64,000 nt of DNA, from the NCBI RefSeq assembly GCF_022919075.1, contig NZ_CP095078.1:2480001-2544000 (forward strand), given 5' to 3'. Below, piece by piece: positions 1 through 9,522 of the stretch. The translations under genes and the position numbers were made by a program. The notes under the pieces were generated by a model. It was given only the letters and a program-made list of their open reading frames with translations. It made no database searches and was not told the origin of the DNA. This stretch comes from Nocardioides sp. W7 (GTDB lineage: Bacteria > Actinomycetota > Actinomycetes > Propionibacteriales > Nocardioidaceae). Numbering within the stretch: position 1 is the first letter of the stretch; the number at the start of each line of letters is the position of its first letter.

Positions 1-177
1 ATCAGCGGTGTCGCCGGGGACGACGTGCCGCCGACGTCGCACCCGCTGCCGGTCACCAACGTGTTCCGCGAGGACGTGGTGGTGCCGAGCCTGACCGCCG
101 AGCAGGCGCTCTCCGGGGCCCCCGCCTCCGAGCAGCAGCGCTTCGCCGTCCCGCGGATCCTGGGGGACGAGCAGTGA
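1..177 (+). CDS. gatC: Asp-tRNA(Asn)/Glu-tRNA(Gln) amidotransferase subunit C, C-terminal part
   Basis: The reading frame is open from the window edge and ends at TGA 175-177, giving about 58 residues. It carries the typical GatC tail: a [12 protein letters not shown] stretch, then NVFREDVV and a final VPRILGDE. GatC is the small subunit that wraps around GatA and GatB in the GatCAB complex, which converts Glu-tRNA(Gln) or Asp-tRNA(Asn) to the amidated form in the cytoplasm. Its stop overlaps the GTG start of gatA by 4 nt (GTGA), so the two are translationally coupled. The N-terminus lies outside the window. Confidence 0.93.
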   Translation: MSGVAGDDVPPTSHPLPVTNVFREDVVVPSLTAEQALSGAPASEQQRFAVPRILGDEQ

Positions 178-1715
178 GCGCAGCGAACCGTGGCGGAGCC
201 GACCTGACCCGGCTGACCGCGGCCGAGGCCGCGGACGCGCTCGCCGCCGGCGAGACCACCTCCGTGGCGCTGACCCGCGCCGCCCTCGACCGGATCGTCG
301 CCGTCGACGGCGACGTGCACGCGTTCCTGCACGTCGACGCCGAGGGTGCGCTCGAGCAGGCCGCGGCCTCCGATGCCCGCCGCGCCGCCGGCGCCCCGCT
401 GCACGCCCTCGACGGCGTGCCGATCGCGGTCAAGGACGTGCTGGCCACCGAGGGCCTGCCGACCACCTGCGGCTCGAAGATCCTCGAGGGTTGGGTGCCG
501 CCGTACGACGCCACCGTCGTCGCGAGGCTCAAGGCCGCCGGCCTGCCGATCATCGGCAAGACCAACATGGACGAGTTCGCGATGGGCTCCTCCACCGAGC
601 ACTCCGCCTACGGCCCGACCCGCAACCCGTGGGACCTGACCCGGATCCCGGGCGGCTCCGGCGGCGGCTCCGCGGCCGCGGTGGCCGCGTTCGAGGTGCC
701 GCTGGCCCTCGGCACCGACACCGGCGGCTCGATCCGCCAGCCCGGTGCGGTCACCGGCACGGTCGGCGTGAAGCCGACGTACGGCGGGGTCTCCCGCTAC
801 GGCCTCGTGGCGATGGCCAACAGCCTCGACCAGGTCGGTCCGGTCACCCGCACCGTCCTGGACTCCGCGCTGCTGCACGAGCTGATCGGCGGGCACGACC
901 CGCGCGACTCCACCAGCATCGACCAGCCGGTGCCCGACCTGGTCGCGGCGGCCCGCCAGGGCGCGGCCGGCGACCTGTCCGGCCTGAAGGTCGGCGTGAT
1001 CACCGAGCTCTCGGGCGACGGCTACCAGGCCGGGGTGCTCGCGCGCTTCCAGGAGTCGGTCGACCTGCTGGTCGAGGCCGGTGCCGAGGTCGTCGAGGTG
1101 TCCTGCCCGAACTTCGTGCACGCGCTGGCGACGTACTACCTGATCATGCCGTGCGAGGCGTCCTCCAACCTCGCCAAGTTCGACGCCATGCGCTACGGCC
1201 TGCGGGTGCTGCCCGAGGGCATCGACAACCCGAGCGCCGAGGACGTCATGCGGGCCTCCCGGGACGCGGGCTTCGGCGACGAGGTCAAGCGCCGGGTCAT
1301 CCTCGGCACCTACGCGCTGTCCAGCGGCTACTACGACGCCTACTACGGGACCGCCCAGAAGGTCCGCACGCTCATCTCGCGCGACTTCGAGGCGGCCTTC
1401 GAGCAGGTCGACGTGCTGGTCTCGCCGACGGCGCCGACGACCGCGTTCAAGCTGGGGGAGAAGCTGGACGATCCGATCGCGATGTACCTCAACGACCTCG
1501 CGACCATCCCGGCCAACCTCGCGGGCGTGCCCGGCATCTCGCTGCCGTCCGGCCTCGCGGACGAGGACGGCCTCCCGGCCGGCTTCCAGATCCTGGCACC
1601 CGCACTCGCCGACGACCGGCTCTACCGGGTCGGCGCCGCGCTGGAGGCCGCTCTCGAGGCCCAGTGGGGCGCGCCCCTGCTGAGCAAGGCCCCCGCCCTG
1701 GACGGAGAAAACTGA
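174..1715 (+). CDS. gatA: Asp/Glu-tRNA amidotransferase subunit A
   Basis: 513 residues, the usual length. Amidase-signature enzyme that hydrolyses glutamine to supply ammonia to GatB for transamidation of misacylated tRNA. The Ser-cisSer-Lys triad can be placed: Lys87 in IAVKD, Ser162 in the glycine/serine loop ([10 protein letters not shown]) and Ser186 in DTGGSIRQP, with the spacing expected for GatA. The loop has GGSGGGS where most homologues have GGSSGGS; the catalytic serine is kept. GTG start overlapping the gatC stop; the stop shares one base with the gatB ATG, so this is one translationally coupled operon. Confidence 0.97.
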   Translation: MSAANRGGADLTRLTAAEAADALAAGETTSVALTRAALDRIVAVDGDVHAFLHVDAEGALEQAAASDARRAAGAPLHALDGVPIAVKDVLATEGLPTTCGSKILEGWVPPYDATVVARLKAAGLPIIGKTNMDEFAMGSSTEHSAYGPTRNPWDLTRIPGGSGGGSAAAVAAFEVPLALGTDTGGSIRQPGAVTGTVGVKPTYGGVSRYGLVAMANSLDQVGPVTRTVLDSALLHELIGGHDPRDSTSIDQPVPDLVAAARQGAAGDLSGLKVGVITELSGDGYQAGVLARFQESVDLLVEAGAEVVEVSCPNFVHALATYYLIMPCEASSNLAKFDAMRYGLRVLPEGIDNPSAEDVMRASRDAGFGDEVKRRVILGTYALSSGYYDAYYGTAQKVRTLISRDFEAAFEQVDVLVSPTAPTTAFKLGEKLDDPIAMYLNDLATIPANLAGVPGISLPSGLADEDGLPAGFQILAPALADDRLYRVGAALEAALEAQWGAPLLSKAPALDGEN

Positions 1716-3208
1716 TGACCGACACCCTCGTCGCCTTCGACGACGTGCTGTCGTCGTACGACCCGGCTCTCGGGCTCGAGGTCCACGTCGAGCTGAACAC
1801 CAACACCAAGATGTTCTGCGGCTGCCCGGCGGTCTTCGGCGGCGAGCCGAACACCCAGGTCTGCCCGACCTGCCTGGGCCTGCCCGGCGCGATGCCGGTC
1901 GTCAACCGCAAGGCCGTCGAGTCGGCGATCCGGATCGGCCTGGCGCTGAACTGCGAGATCGCCGAGTGGTGCCGGTTCGCGCGGAAGAACTACTTCTACC
2001 CGGACATGCCGAAGAACTTCCAGACCTCGCAGTACGACGAGCCGATCTGCTTCGAGGGCTGGATGGACGTCGACGTCGACGGCGAGACGTTCCGCGTCGA
2101 GATCGAGCGCGCCCACATGGAGGAGGACACCGGCAAGTCGCTGCACGTCGGTGGGGCCACCGGGCGGATCCACGGCGCCGACTACTCGCTGGTCGACTAC
2201 AACCGGGCCGGCATCCCCCTGATCGAGATCGTCACCAAGCCGATCATGGGCGCCGGGGCGAAGGCACCGGCCGTGGCCCGCGCCTACGTCAGCCAGCTGC
2301 GCGACCTGATCCTCGCGCTCGGCGTCTCCGAGGCCCGGATGGACCAGGGCAACCTGCGCGCCGACGTCAACCTGTCGCTGGCCCCGAAGGGCACCGGCAG
2401 CCTCGGCACCCGCACCGAGACCAAGAACGTCAACTCGTTCCGCTCGGTCGAGCGCGCGGTCCGCTACGAGATGCAGCGGCACGCCGCGATCCTCGACCGC
2501 GGGGAGGCGATCTTCCAGGAGACCCGGCACTGGCACGAGGACACCGGGGTGACCACCAGCGGCCGCCCCAAGTCCGACGCCGACGACTACCGCTACTTCC
2601 CCGAGCCCGACCTGGTGCCGGTGGCGCCGAGTCGCGAGTGGGTCGACGAGCTGCGCGGCACCCTGCCCGAGAACCCGGTCGAGCGCCGGGCCCGGCTGCA
2701 GGCCGACTGGGGCTACACCGACCTGGAGATGCGCGACGTGGTGGCCTCGGGCCTGCTCGTCCCGATCGAGGAGACGGTCACGGCCGGTGCGTCCGCACAG
2801 GCCGCCCGCAAGTGGTGGATCGCCGAGCTGACCCGCCGGGCCAACGACGCGGGCGTCGACGTGGTCGACCTCGGGGTCAGCCCCGTCCAGGTGGCCGCCG
2901 TCCAGGCCCTGGTCGACGCCGGGACCCTCAACGACAAGCTGGCCCGCCAGGTCTTCGACGGCCTGATCGCCGGCGAGGGCACCCCCGAGGAGATCGTCGC
3001 CGCCCGCGGGCTGGCCGTGGTCTCCGACGACGGCGCGCTCGGTGCCGCTGTCGACGCCGCGATCGCCGCCAACCCCGACGTCGCCGACAAGATCCGCGAC
3101 GGCAAGGTCGCCGCCGCCGGTGCGCTGATCGGTGCGGTGATGAAGGAGATGCGCGGGCAGGCCGACGCCGCCCGGGTGCGTGAGCTGATCCTGGAGAAGC
3201 TCGCCTGA
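1715..3208 (+). CDS. gatB: Asp/Glu-tRNA amidotransferase subunit B
   Basis: 497 residues. GatB binds the misacylated tRNA, activates the side-chain carboxylate with ATP and amidates it with ammonia tunnelled from GatA. Seen: [19 protein letters not shown] near the N-terminus and CPTCLGLPG, which form the zinc-binding cysteine set, then the catalytic-domain stretch [13 protein letters not shown] and [13 protein letters not shown], and a C-terminal Yqey-like helical tail (residues about 350-497) that contacts tRNA. The frame stays open far upstream inside gatA, but homology begins only at this ATG, which touches the gatA stop (TGATG). A strong hairpin follows the stop. Confidence 0.97.
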   Translation: MTDTLVAFDDVLSSYDPALGLEVHVELNTNTKMFCGCPAVFGGEPNTQVCPTCLGLPGAMPVVNRKAVESAIRIGLALNCEIAEWCRFARKNYFYPDMPKNFQTSQYDEPICFEGWMDVDVDGETFRVEIERAHMEEDTGKSLHVGGATGRIHGADYSLVDYNRAGIPLIEIVTKPIMGAGAKAPAVARAYVSQLRDLILALGVSEARMDQGNLRADVNLSLAPKGTGSLGTRTETKNVNSFRSVERAVRYEMQRHAAILDRGEAIFQETRHWHEDTGVTTSGRPKSDADDYRYFPEPDLVPVAPSREWVDELRGTLPENPVERRARLQADWGYTDLEMRDVVASGLLVPIEETVTAGASAQAARKWWIAELTRRANDAGVDVVDLGVSPVQVAAVQALVDAGTLNDKLARQVFDGLIAGEGTPEEIVAARGLAVVSDDGALGAAVDAAIAANPDVADKIRDGKVAAAGALIGAVMKEMRGQADAARVRELILEKLA

Positions 3209-3218
3209 TCTGAGTGAC

Positions 3219-3266
3219 GGACGTCATGCGGACGGAGCCAGCGGGTGCTCCGTCCGCATGACGTCC
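3219..3266. terminator. 20-bp perfect hairpin after gatCAB
   Basis: Perfect inverted repeat: arms 3219-3238 and 3247-3266 (20 bp, no mismatch) around an 8-nt loop, 10 nt after the gatB stop. There is no U-tract, as is common for actinobacterial terminators. It separates gatCAB from the riboswitch-controlled operon. Confidence 0.8.
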
Positions 3267-3286
3267 CGCGCGGGCTGCGGAGTTAT

Positions 3287-3400
3287 GGTGCTCGGACACA
3301 TCCATCAACGCCCGCAGCAGGGGAAGCCGGTCGAATTCCGGCGCTGACCCGCAACCGTGGGTCGGGCGGTACGACGTACCGCCCGACGAGCCGGAGCACC
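3287..3400 (+). promoter_or_regulatory. Cobalamin (B12) riboswitch
   Basis: The conserved core is present: GGGAAGCCGGT, then a GAATTCCGGC arm, GCTGACCCGCAACCGT, and the B12 box as GAGCCGGAGCACCTG. The closing helix P1 pairs GGTGCTC 3287-3293 with GAGCACC 3394-3400, and a 12-bp peripheral hairpin lies at 3361-3372/3376-3387. The element precedes the ATG at 3500. Bound B12 is expected to shut expression off; the roughly 100 nt after the aptamer (3401-3499) would be the expression platform, and contains the Shine-Dalgarno GAAGGAA. This ties the whole 3500-9522 operon to cobalamin. Confidence 0.92.
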
Positions 3401-3499
3401 TGTCGCGATGCGTCCTGATCACATCGCTGTCGAGGAACGCAGCGGGTGGCCGAACCGGCATCCGCCGTTTCCCGCCCGCTGTCGCAGCGGGAAGGAACC

Positions 3500-5089
3500 A
3501 TGAACATCTCCGTACGACGCGCGGTCGGCCTGTTGGCCGCCCCCGCCCTGGCGGTCTCCGCCATCGTCGCCGTCTCAGCTCCCGCGGCCCAGGCCGGACC
3601 CGTCCCGGCCCCGGCCGGGGCCGACCGGTCGCCGGCGGCCGCCGGCGCCGCGTACCTCGCCTCGCAGCCGGGCCCGGACGGCCTGATCAAGTCCTGGTAC
3701 ATCTGGCCGGAGAACACGCCGCCCCAGAGCTCGATCGACTACGGCCTGACGATCGACGCGGCGTACGCGCTCGACGCGGTCGGCGGCCAGCCGGCGAAGC
3801 TCACCGCGCTGACGGACGCGCTCCAGGGCGCCATCGGCAGCTACGCGACGGGTGGTGGGTCGCGGGCCAAGCTCGCGTCGTACCTGCTCGCCCAGGGGCG
3901 CAGCGGCTCCGCCATCGACGGCCTGGTCACCGCCCTGGAGGGGAACATCTCCGAGGACACCGGCATCGTCGGCCGGCTGGTCGACCCGGACCCCTACGAC
4001 TACAACAGCCCGCTGACCCAGGCGTACGCCGTCGCGGCCCTCGACCTCGCGGGCTCCGACGAGGCCGACGAGGCGTTGGACTTCCTGCTCGGCCAGCAGT
4101 GCGAGGCGGGCTTCGTCCAGGAGTACTTCCCGGCCAAGGACGCCGCCGACCAGACCTGCGACGGTGCGGCTGCGCCGGTCGCGAGCGTCGACACCACCGC
4201 GCTGACCGTGCTCATGCTGCAGGGCCAGAAGGGCGAGACCGCCACTGAGCTGGCGGAGGCGACCTCGTGGCTCGCCTCGCAGCAGGCGGCCGACGGCTCG
4301 TGGGGCGCCAACGCCAACAGCACCGGCCTCGCCGGCTGGGCGCTCGGCGTCTCCGGCAACACCGCCGCGGCAGCGAAGGCAGCCGGATGGGTCCGGGCCC
4401 ACCAGCTCGCCAACGCCGGCTCCTGCGCGCCGTACGCCGCCCAGGACGCCGGCGCCGTGACGCTGGACGACCTCGGCTACGCCAACGCCGCGTCGGGCGC
4501 GCTCGACCAGGTCGACACCAGCGTCGCGACCCGGGCCACGACCCAGGCGCTGCCCGCGCTGCTCTGGGCGCCGGGCGGTGCCGCGGCCGGCGACACGGCC
4601 GTGACGGCCACGACGAAGCTGGTCCGGGCCGGCTCGACCCAGACCGTCGGCCTGCGGGGCGCACCGGGCGACACGCTGTGCGTGAGCGCCAACGGCACGA
4701 GCACCCGGGTGCTGCTGCCCGCATCGGGCACAGCCAGCACGTCGGTGAAGCTGTCCACCAGGACGCGCAAGACGTCCGTGTCGGTCGTCGACGCAGGCGG
4801 CGAGACAGACGCCGTCGCGATCACCGGACTCGGTGCGAAGAGGGTCCTGTTCTCCGTCGGGAAGAAGGCCCACCGGGGCAAGAAGGTCGTCGTCAAGGTC
4901 CGCGGCCTCGCCAAGGGGGAGTCCGTGGTCGTCACGTTCCGCGGGGTGAAGGTCGCCCAGGGCAAGGCGAACGCCCAGGGCAAGAAGACCCTGCGGTTCA
5001 AGGCCACCAAGGTCGGCCGAGCCAAGGTGCTCGTGCGGGGTCAGTTCAAGAACCGCAGGAACAGCAAGGTCATCACGGTCACCCGATGA
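3500..5089 (+). CDS. Secreted alpha/alpha-toroid protein, predicted B12-capture (transcobalamin alpha-domain-like)
   Basis: 529 residues from an ATG with SD GAAGGAA. Residues 1-32 are a signal peptide ending AAQA. Residues about 45-370 form repeated helical units of the squalene-cyclase/prenyltransferase type (SIDYGLTIDAAYALDA, WLASQQAADGSWG, NSTGLAGWALG), the fold also used by the alpha domain of intrinsic factor and transcobalamin. Residues about 385-529 are beta-rich, Ig-like and Lys/Arg-rich. First gene after the B12 riboswitch; its stop overlaps the next start by 4 nt. What I infer is an extracellular B12-binding or B12-handling role; the riboswitch is seen, the binding is not. A catalytic terpene-cyclase role is unlikely, since no DXDD-type motif was noticed and the protein is exported. 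Confidence 0.8.
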   Translation: MNISVRRAVGLLAAPALAVSAIVAVSAPAAQAGPVPAPAGADRSPAAAGAAYLASQPGPDGLIKSWYIWPENTPPQSSIDYGLTIDAAYALDAVGGQPAKLTALTDALQGAIGSYATGGGSRAKLASYLLAQGRSGSAIDGLVTALEGNISEDTGIVGRLVDPDPYDYNSPLTQAYAVAALDLAGSDEADEALDFLLGQQCEAGFVQEYFPAKDAADQTCDGAAAPVASVDTTALTVLMLQGQKGETATELAEATSWLASQQAADGSWGANANSTGLAGWALGVSGNTAAAAKAAGWVRAHQLANAGSCAPYAAQDAGAVTLDDLGYANAASGALDQVDTSVATRATTQALPALLWAPGGAAAGDTAVTATTKLVRAGSTQTVGLRGAPGDTLCVSANGTSTRVLLPASGTASTSVKLSTRTRKTSVSVVDAGGETDAVAITGLGAKRVLFSVGKKAHRGKKVVVKVRGLAKGESVVVTFRGVKVAQGKANAQGKKTLRFKATKVGRAKVLVRGQFKNRRNSKVITVTR

Positions 5090-6033
5090 ACCTCCGACTC
5101 GTACGCCGGCTCGCCGCCGCGGTCGCCCTGACCGCGGCGGCGGGTCCCGGTCTGGTCCTGGCCACCGGTGCCGCCCCCGCGGCGGCGGCCACCTGCAGCA
5201 CGGCGTCGGGGGTGAGCGTCCTCGTCGACTTCAAGGAGCTCGGCGGCGGGATCCAGGGCAGCTGCGTGCCGGACGGTGCCGGCCAGCGGGCATCGGCGCT
5301 GTTGCCGGCGGCGGGCTTCCCGCTCACCTACGTCCAGACCGAGCCGGGGTTCGTCTGCCGGGTGTCGGGCAAGCCCGCGCAGGACCCGTGCGTGGACACG
5401 CCGCCGAACGACGCCTACTGGGGCCTGTGGTGGTCCGACGGCAAGAGCGGCAGCTGGAACTACGCGAACTACGGCGCCTCCGCGCTGAAGGTTCCCGCGG
5501 GCTCCTCCGTCGCCTTCGCCTGGAAGCAGGGCGGCGGCTCGGCCACGGCGCCGGGCGTGGCACCCGCCGTCCACCAGGCCCCCGCGCCGACGAAGTCGCC
5601 CACGAAGACGCCGACCAAGCAGCCCACGAAGTCGCCCACCAAGGCGGCCACCAAGGCGGCCACCAAGGCGCCCACGAAGGCGCCGAGCACCTCGCCGAGC
5701 GCCCGGCCCGGGACGCCGACGACGCAGCCCACGGCCAGCGACTCGGCGACGTCCACGGCATCCCCGTCCGCCAGCCCGAGCGCGTCCGCGTCCGCAGCTC
5801 CGACGGAGAGCGCATCCGTCGCGGCTGGCACGACGTCCGGAGTGCCGAGCGACACCCCGACGGCGTCGCCGTCGGACGTGGTGCGCGACCCGGTCGCACC
5901 GGTGGCCGCGCAGACCTCCGAGGACGGCGGCGTACCGACCTGGCTGGTGCTGGCCATGCTCGTCGCGGTCCTCGGGGTGACCGGTGCCGTCGTCGTGCAC
6001 CGCCGCCGGAGCGCGGGCTCGTCGGGTCCGTGA
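5086..6033 (+). CDS. Surface-anchored DUF4430-like protein, predicted B12-capture beta-domain
   Basis: 315 residues. Signal peptide 1-32, then a compact beta-rich domain (about 33-150) with VLVDFKELGGGIQ, a GFVCRVSG turn and AYWGLWWSDGKSGSW. This layout resembles DUF4430, the fold of the C-terminal beta domain of transcobalamin and intrinsic factor. Residues about 165-280 are a Pro/Thr/Lys/Ser linker with repeated PTK triplets, followed by one membrane helix (about 287-306, TWLVLAMLVAVLGVTGAVVV) and a basic tail, so the domain is held outside the membrane on a wall-spanning stalk. ATGA overlap with the upstream gene and GTGA overlap with the ECF T gene. DUF4430 membership is by eye and needs a profile search. 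Confidence 0.75.
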   Translation: MNLRLVRRLAAAVALTAAAGPGLVLATGAAPAAAATCSTASGVSVLVDFKELGGGIQGSCVPDGAGQRASALLPAAGFPLTYVQTEPGFVCRVSGKPAQDPCVDTPPNDAYWGLWWSDGKSGSWNYANYGASALKVPAGSSVAFAWKQGGGSATAPGVAPAVHQAPAPTKSPTKTPTKQPTKSPTKAATKAATKAPTKAPSTSPSARPGTPTTQPTASDSATSTASPSASPSASASAAPTESASVAAGTTSGVPSDTPTASPSDVVRDPVAPVAAQTSEDGGVPTWLVLAMLVAVLGVTGAVVVHRRRSAGSSGP

Positions 6034-7127
6034 CCGCCACGACCGCCGTCCGGGTCGGCCGACTCCCGCGCGACCTGCACCCGCTGGCCTGGTGGGTGTG
6101 GGCGCTCGGGCTCGCGACGGCGGCCTCGACGACCACCAACCCGTTCGTGCTGCTGCTCCTGGTGGGGGTGGCGGCGCTGGTCGTGGCGGCCCGCCGCTCC
6201 GACCAGCCGTGGGGCCGGTCCTTCCGGCTCTACCTGTGGCTGGGCCTGCTGATCGTCGTGGTGCGGGTGCTGTTCCGCCTCGTGTTCGGCGGGTCGTACG
6301 GCGAGACGGTGCTCCTCGACCTGCCGGGGATCCCGCTGCCCGGCTGGGTCCGCGGCATCACCCTGCTCGGCCCGGTCACCCTGGAGAGCCTGCTCGCGGG
6401 CCTGTACGACGGGATGCGGCTCGCGGCCATCGTCATCTGCCTCGGCGCCGCCAACTCGCTGGCCAACCCGAAGCGGCTGCTGCGATCCGTGCCGTCGGCG
6501 CTCTACGAGGTCGGGACCGCCCTGGTCGTCGCGGTCACGGTGCTGCCCCAGCTGGCCGACAGCGTCCGGCGGGTCCGGGCCGCCCAGCGGTTGCGCGCCG
6601 GTGACCAGCGCCGGGTCGGGCGGCTCCGCCGGACCCTGGTGCCGGTGCTCGAGGACGCCCTGGAGCGCTCGCTCGCGCTGGCGGCGGGCATGGACACCCG
6701 CGGCTACGGCCGCACCTCGGGCGCCAGCCCAGGAGCCCGGCGGACCACGGGGGCCCTGCTGCTCCTGGGCCTGTGCGGGCTCTGCATCGGCTGCTACGCC
6801 GTGCTCGACACGACCGCCCCGCGCTACCTGGCACTCCCGATGGTCGTCCTGGGCGTGCTGCTCGCGGCCGCCGGCCTGCGGAGCGCGGGCCGCCGCGCCG
6901 ATCGGACGACGTACCGCCCTGACCACTGGCGCTGGCCCGAGACCGGCGTCGCGCTCTCCGGCCTCGCCACGGGGGCGGCGTGCTGGTGGGTGGGCCGGGA
7001 GAGCCCGTTGCTCGCGCACCCGCCGCTGACCGAGGTGCCCACGGTCGCCGGGCTCGCGCTGGTCGGCGCCCTGGCCGGCCTCGCCGCCGCGGTGATCGCG
7101 CCCCCGCCGAGGGTGGTGGCGGCGTGA
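6030..7127 (+). CDS. ECF transporter T component (CbiQ/EcfT family)
   Basis: 365 residues, GTG start overlapping the previous stop. Several hydrophobic helices are visible (about 20-55, 70-95, 125-150, 240-270, 310-360). The two coupling-helix signatures of EcfT are present: AQRLRAG around residue 190 and GMDTRGYG around residue 225, which dock into the ATPases. The T component couples ATP hydrolysis to toppling of the substrate-binding S component. Placement between the predicted capture proteins and the ATPase under a B12 riboswitch suggests cobalamin or a corrinoid precursor as substrate. Longer at the C-terminus than compact EcfT proteins, with extra membrane helices. Confidence 0.88.
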   Translation: MTATTAVRVGRLPRDLHPLAWWVWALGLATAASTTTNPFVLLLLVGVAALVVAARRSDQPWGRSFRLYLWLGLLIVVVRVLFRLVFGGSYGETVLLDLPGIPLPGWVRGITLLGPVTLESLLAGLYDGMRLAAIVICLGAANSLANPKRLLRSVPSALYEVGTALVVAVTVLPQLADSVRRVRAAQRLRAGDQRRVGRLRRTLVPVLEDALERSLALAAGMDTRGYGRTSGASPGARRTTGALLLLGLCGLCIGCYAVLDTTAPRYLALPMVVLGVLLAAAGLRSAGRRADRTTYRPDHWRWPETGVALSGLATGAACWWVGRESPLLAHPPLTEVPTVAGLALVGALAGLAAAVIAPPPRVVAA

Positions 7128-8701
7128 TCGAGCTGCGCGGCATCACGTTCGGGTACGACGAGCGCCGGGTCCTCGACGGCGTCGACCTGGTCGTCGACGA
7201 GGGCGAGCTGGTGCTCGTCTCCGGACCGACCGGCGTCGGGAAGTCGACCCTGCTCGGCGTCGTGACCGGACTCGTCCCGCGCTTCTCCGGCGGCGTGCTC
7301 GGCGGCGACCTACTCCTCGACGGCGTCAGCATCGTGCGCCTGCCGCCCCGCGAGCGGGCCCACGCGATCGGGTACGTCGGCCAGGATCCCGCGGCCGGCT
7401 TCGTGACCGACACGGTGGAGGAGGAGCTCGCCTACGGCATGGAGCAGCTCGGCCTGCCCGCCGACACGATGCGGCGCCGGGTCGAGGAGACCCTCGACCT
7501 GCTCGGCATCTCCGGCCTGCGCGACCGGGACCTGCGCACGCTCTCCGGGGGCCAGCAGCAGCGGGTCGCGATCGGGGCGGTGCTGACGATGCACCCGCGG
7601 CTCCTGGTCCTCGACGAGCCCACGTCCGCGCTCGACCCGACCGCGGCCGAGGAGGTGCTCGCGACCCTGACCCGGCTGGTCCACGACCTCGGGGTGTCGG
7701 TGCTGCTGGCCGAGCACCGGCTGGAGCGGGTGGTCCCGTTCGCGGACCGGATGTGCCTGCTGACCGGCGACGGCCGGGTCGCGGTCGGTGATCCGGCGGA
7801 GCTGCTCGCCACCTCGCCCGTCGTACCCCCCATCGTGGAGCTGGGTCGGGCCGCCGGCTGGTCGCCGCTGCCGCTGAGCGTGCGCGACGCCCGCCGCCGG
7901 GCCCGCGAGCTGCCGGCGCTGGCCGAGCCCGTCCCGCCGGTCGAGCGGGCCGTCACCCCCGGCCTGGTGGCGACCGGACTGAGCGTCGTCCACGGGCGCA
8001 CCATCGCGCTCCGCGAGGTCGACGTCCAGGTGCCGGCCGGCCGGGTGACCGGGCTGATGGGTCGCAACGGCTCCGGGAAGTCCTCGCTGCTGTGGGCGCT
8101 GCAGGGCAGCGGCCGGCGGCAGGGCGGGACGGTCCGGGCCGGCGAGCTGGACCCGGCCCGGCTGGAGCCCGCGGACCGGCGCGCGCTGGTCGGGCTGCTG
8201 CCCCAGACCGCGGGCGACCTGCTCTACCTGGACACCGTCGCCGAGGAGTGCGCCGCGGGCGGCCCGGCGACCCGCGAGATCCTGGACCGGCTGGTGCCGG
8301 GCATCCCGGACGACGCGCACCCGCGCGACCTCTCCGAGGGGCAGCGCCTCGCGCTCGGACTGTCGCTGGTGCTCGCCGCCCGGCCGCGGGTGGTGCTCCT
8401 CGACGAGCCCACGCGCGGGCTGGACTACGCCGCCAAGCGGGTGCTCGCCCGCATCCTGCGCGACCTCGCCGCCGACGGGCACGCGGTGCTGGTCGCCACC
8501 CACGACGTGGAGTTCGTGGCCCAGGCCGCCGACGACGTGGTGGTGCTCGCCGAGGGCGAGGTCGTCTCCGCGGGGCCGGTGCGAAGGGTGATCTCGGAGT
8601 CGCCGGCCTTCGCCCCGCAGATCACCAAGGTGCTCGGGGCGCCGTGGCTGCGCGTCGACGAGGTCGTGGCGGCCCTGGCGGCCCTGGACGGCCTCCCGTG
8701 A
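7124..8701 (+). CDS. ECF transporter fused double ATPase (EcfA-EcfA')
   Basis: 525 residues with two complete ABC domains in one chain. Domain 1 (about 1-245): Walker A GPTGVGKST, signature LSGGQQQR, Walker B LLVLDEP, and an AEHRL switch region. Domain 2 (about 280-515): Walker A GRNGSGKSS, signature LSEGQRLAL, Walker B VVLLDEP and ATHD. The second signature (SEGQ) is slightly off the SGGQ consensus. A single fused protein replaces the separate EcfA and EcfA' subunits. GTGA overlaps on both sides couple it to the T and S genes. Confidence 0.93.
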   Translation: MIELRGITFGYDERRVLDGVDLVVDEGELVLVSGPTGVGKSTLLGVVTGLVPRFSGGVLGGDLLLDGVSIVRLPPRERAHAIGYVGQDPAAGFVTDTVEEELAYGMEQLGLPADTMRRRVEETLDLLGISGLRDRDLRTLSGGQQQRVAIGAVLTMHPRLLVLDEPTSALDPTAAEEVLATLTRLVHDLGVSVLLAEHRLERVVPFADRMCLLTGDGRVAVGDPAELLATSPVVPPIVELGRAAGWSPLPLSVRDARRRARELPALAEPVPPVERAVTPGLVATGLSVVHGRTIALREVDVQVPAGRVTGLMGRNGSGKSSLLWALQGSGRRQGGTVRAGELDPARLEPADRRALVGLLPQTAGDLLYLDTVAEECAAGGPATREILDRLVPGIPDDAHPRDLSEGQRLALGLSLVLAARPRVVLLDEPTRGLDYAAKRVLARILRDLAADGHAVLVATHDVEFVAQAADDVVVLAEGEVVSAGPVRRVISESPAFAPQITKVLGAPWLRVDEVVAALAALDGLP

Positions 8702-9522
8702 CCGGCGCCATCGCGCTCTCGCGCCGTTCGGCCGCCGTCCTGGTCGTCGCCTCGGTCGCCGGCCTCGCAATGCTCTGCTGGCCGCTGCTCGTGCAGGTCG
8801 AGCCGGGCACCACCCGGGTCGACCCGCCGTTCCTCTTCCTCGCCCTGCTGCCGATCGTGATCGCCGTCGTGCTGGCGGAGATCAGCGAGGGCGGGCTGGA
8901 TCCGCGGGTGCTCGCCGTCCTCGGGGTGCTCTGCGCCGTCAACGCGGTGCTCCGCGGCATCTCGGCCGGCACCGCGGGGGTGGAGCTGGTCTTCTTCCTG
9001 CTGATCCTCGCCGGCCGGGTCTTCGGCCCCGGCTTCGGCTACGTCCTGGGCTGCACGTCGCTGTTCGCCTCCGGGCTGATGACCGCCGGCGTCGGCCCGT
9101 GGTTGCCGTTCCAGATGATCTGCGCGGCCTGGGTCGGTCTGGGCGCGGGCCTGCTCCCGCGGCGGGTCACCGGGCGGACCGAGATCCTCATGCTGGCGGC
9201 GTACGGCGTGGTCGCGTCGTACCTCTACGGCCTGCTGATGAACCTCTCGAGCTGGCCGTTCCTGCTCGGCGTGCAGGTGCCCGGGCACACCGGGTCGCTG
9301 GCCTACGTCCCGGGCGCGCCCGTGGTGGACAACCTGCAGACGTTCCTCGTCTACACGCTGCTGACCTCGACCGGCAGCTGGGACACCGGCCGGGCGATCA
9401 CCACCGCGGTCGCGGTCGTCGTCCTGGGACCGGCCGTGCTCACGACCCTGCGTCGGGCCGCGCGGCGGGCGACGGTGACCGGACGCGTCGAGGCGCCGGG
9501 GGACGGCGTCAGGGCCGGATGA
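8698..9522 (+). CDS. ECF transporter S component, predicted cobalamin-specific
   Basis: 274 residues, GTG start inside the stop of the ATPase gene. About six hydrophobic helices, with an ASTG-like small-residue stretch and charged C-terminal tail. S components bind the vitamin in the membrane. The substrate is inferred from the riboswitch that controls the operon; cobalamin S components of other phyla (CbrT type) are not obviously similar by eye. The last 14 nt overlap the 3' end of the convergent gene on the minus strand. Confidence 0.82.
   Translation: MTGAIALSRRSAAVLVVASVAGLAMLCWPLLVQVEPGTTRVDPPFLFLALLPIVIAVVLAEISEGGLDPRVLAVLGVLCAVNAVLRGISAGTAGVELVFFLLILAGRVFGPGFGYVLGCTSLFASGLMTAGVGPWLPFQMICAAWVGLGAGLLPRRVTGRTEILMLAAYGVVASYLYGLLMNLSSWPFLLGVQVPGHTGSLAYVPGAPVVDNLQTFLVYTLLTSTGSWDTGRAITTAVAVVVLGPAVLTTLRRAARRATVTGRVEAPGDGVRAG

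Noticed and set aside
491..1714. Open frame running in phase into gatB from inside gatA
   Set aside because: It is the GC-rich alternative frame of gatA; GatB homology begins exactly at the ATG at 1715 that touches the gatA stop.
5580..5700. Short tandem repeats that could suggest a CRISPR or satellite
   Set aside because: They encode the PTK-type stalk repeats of the surface-anchored protein, with codon-length periodicity and no spacers.
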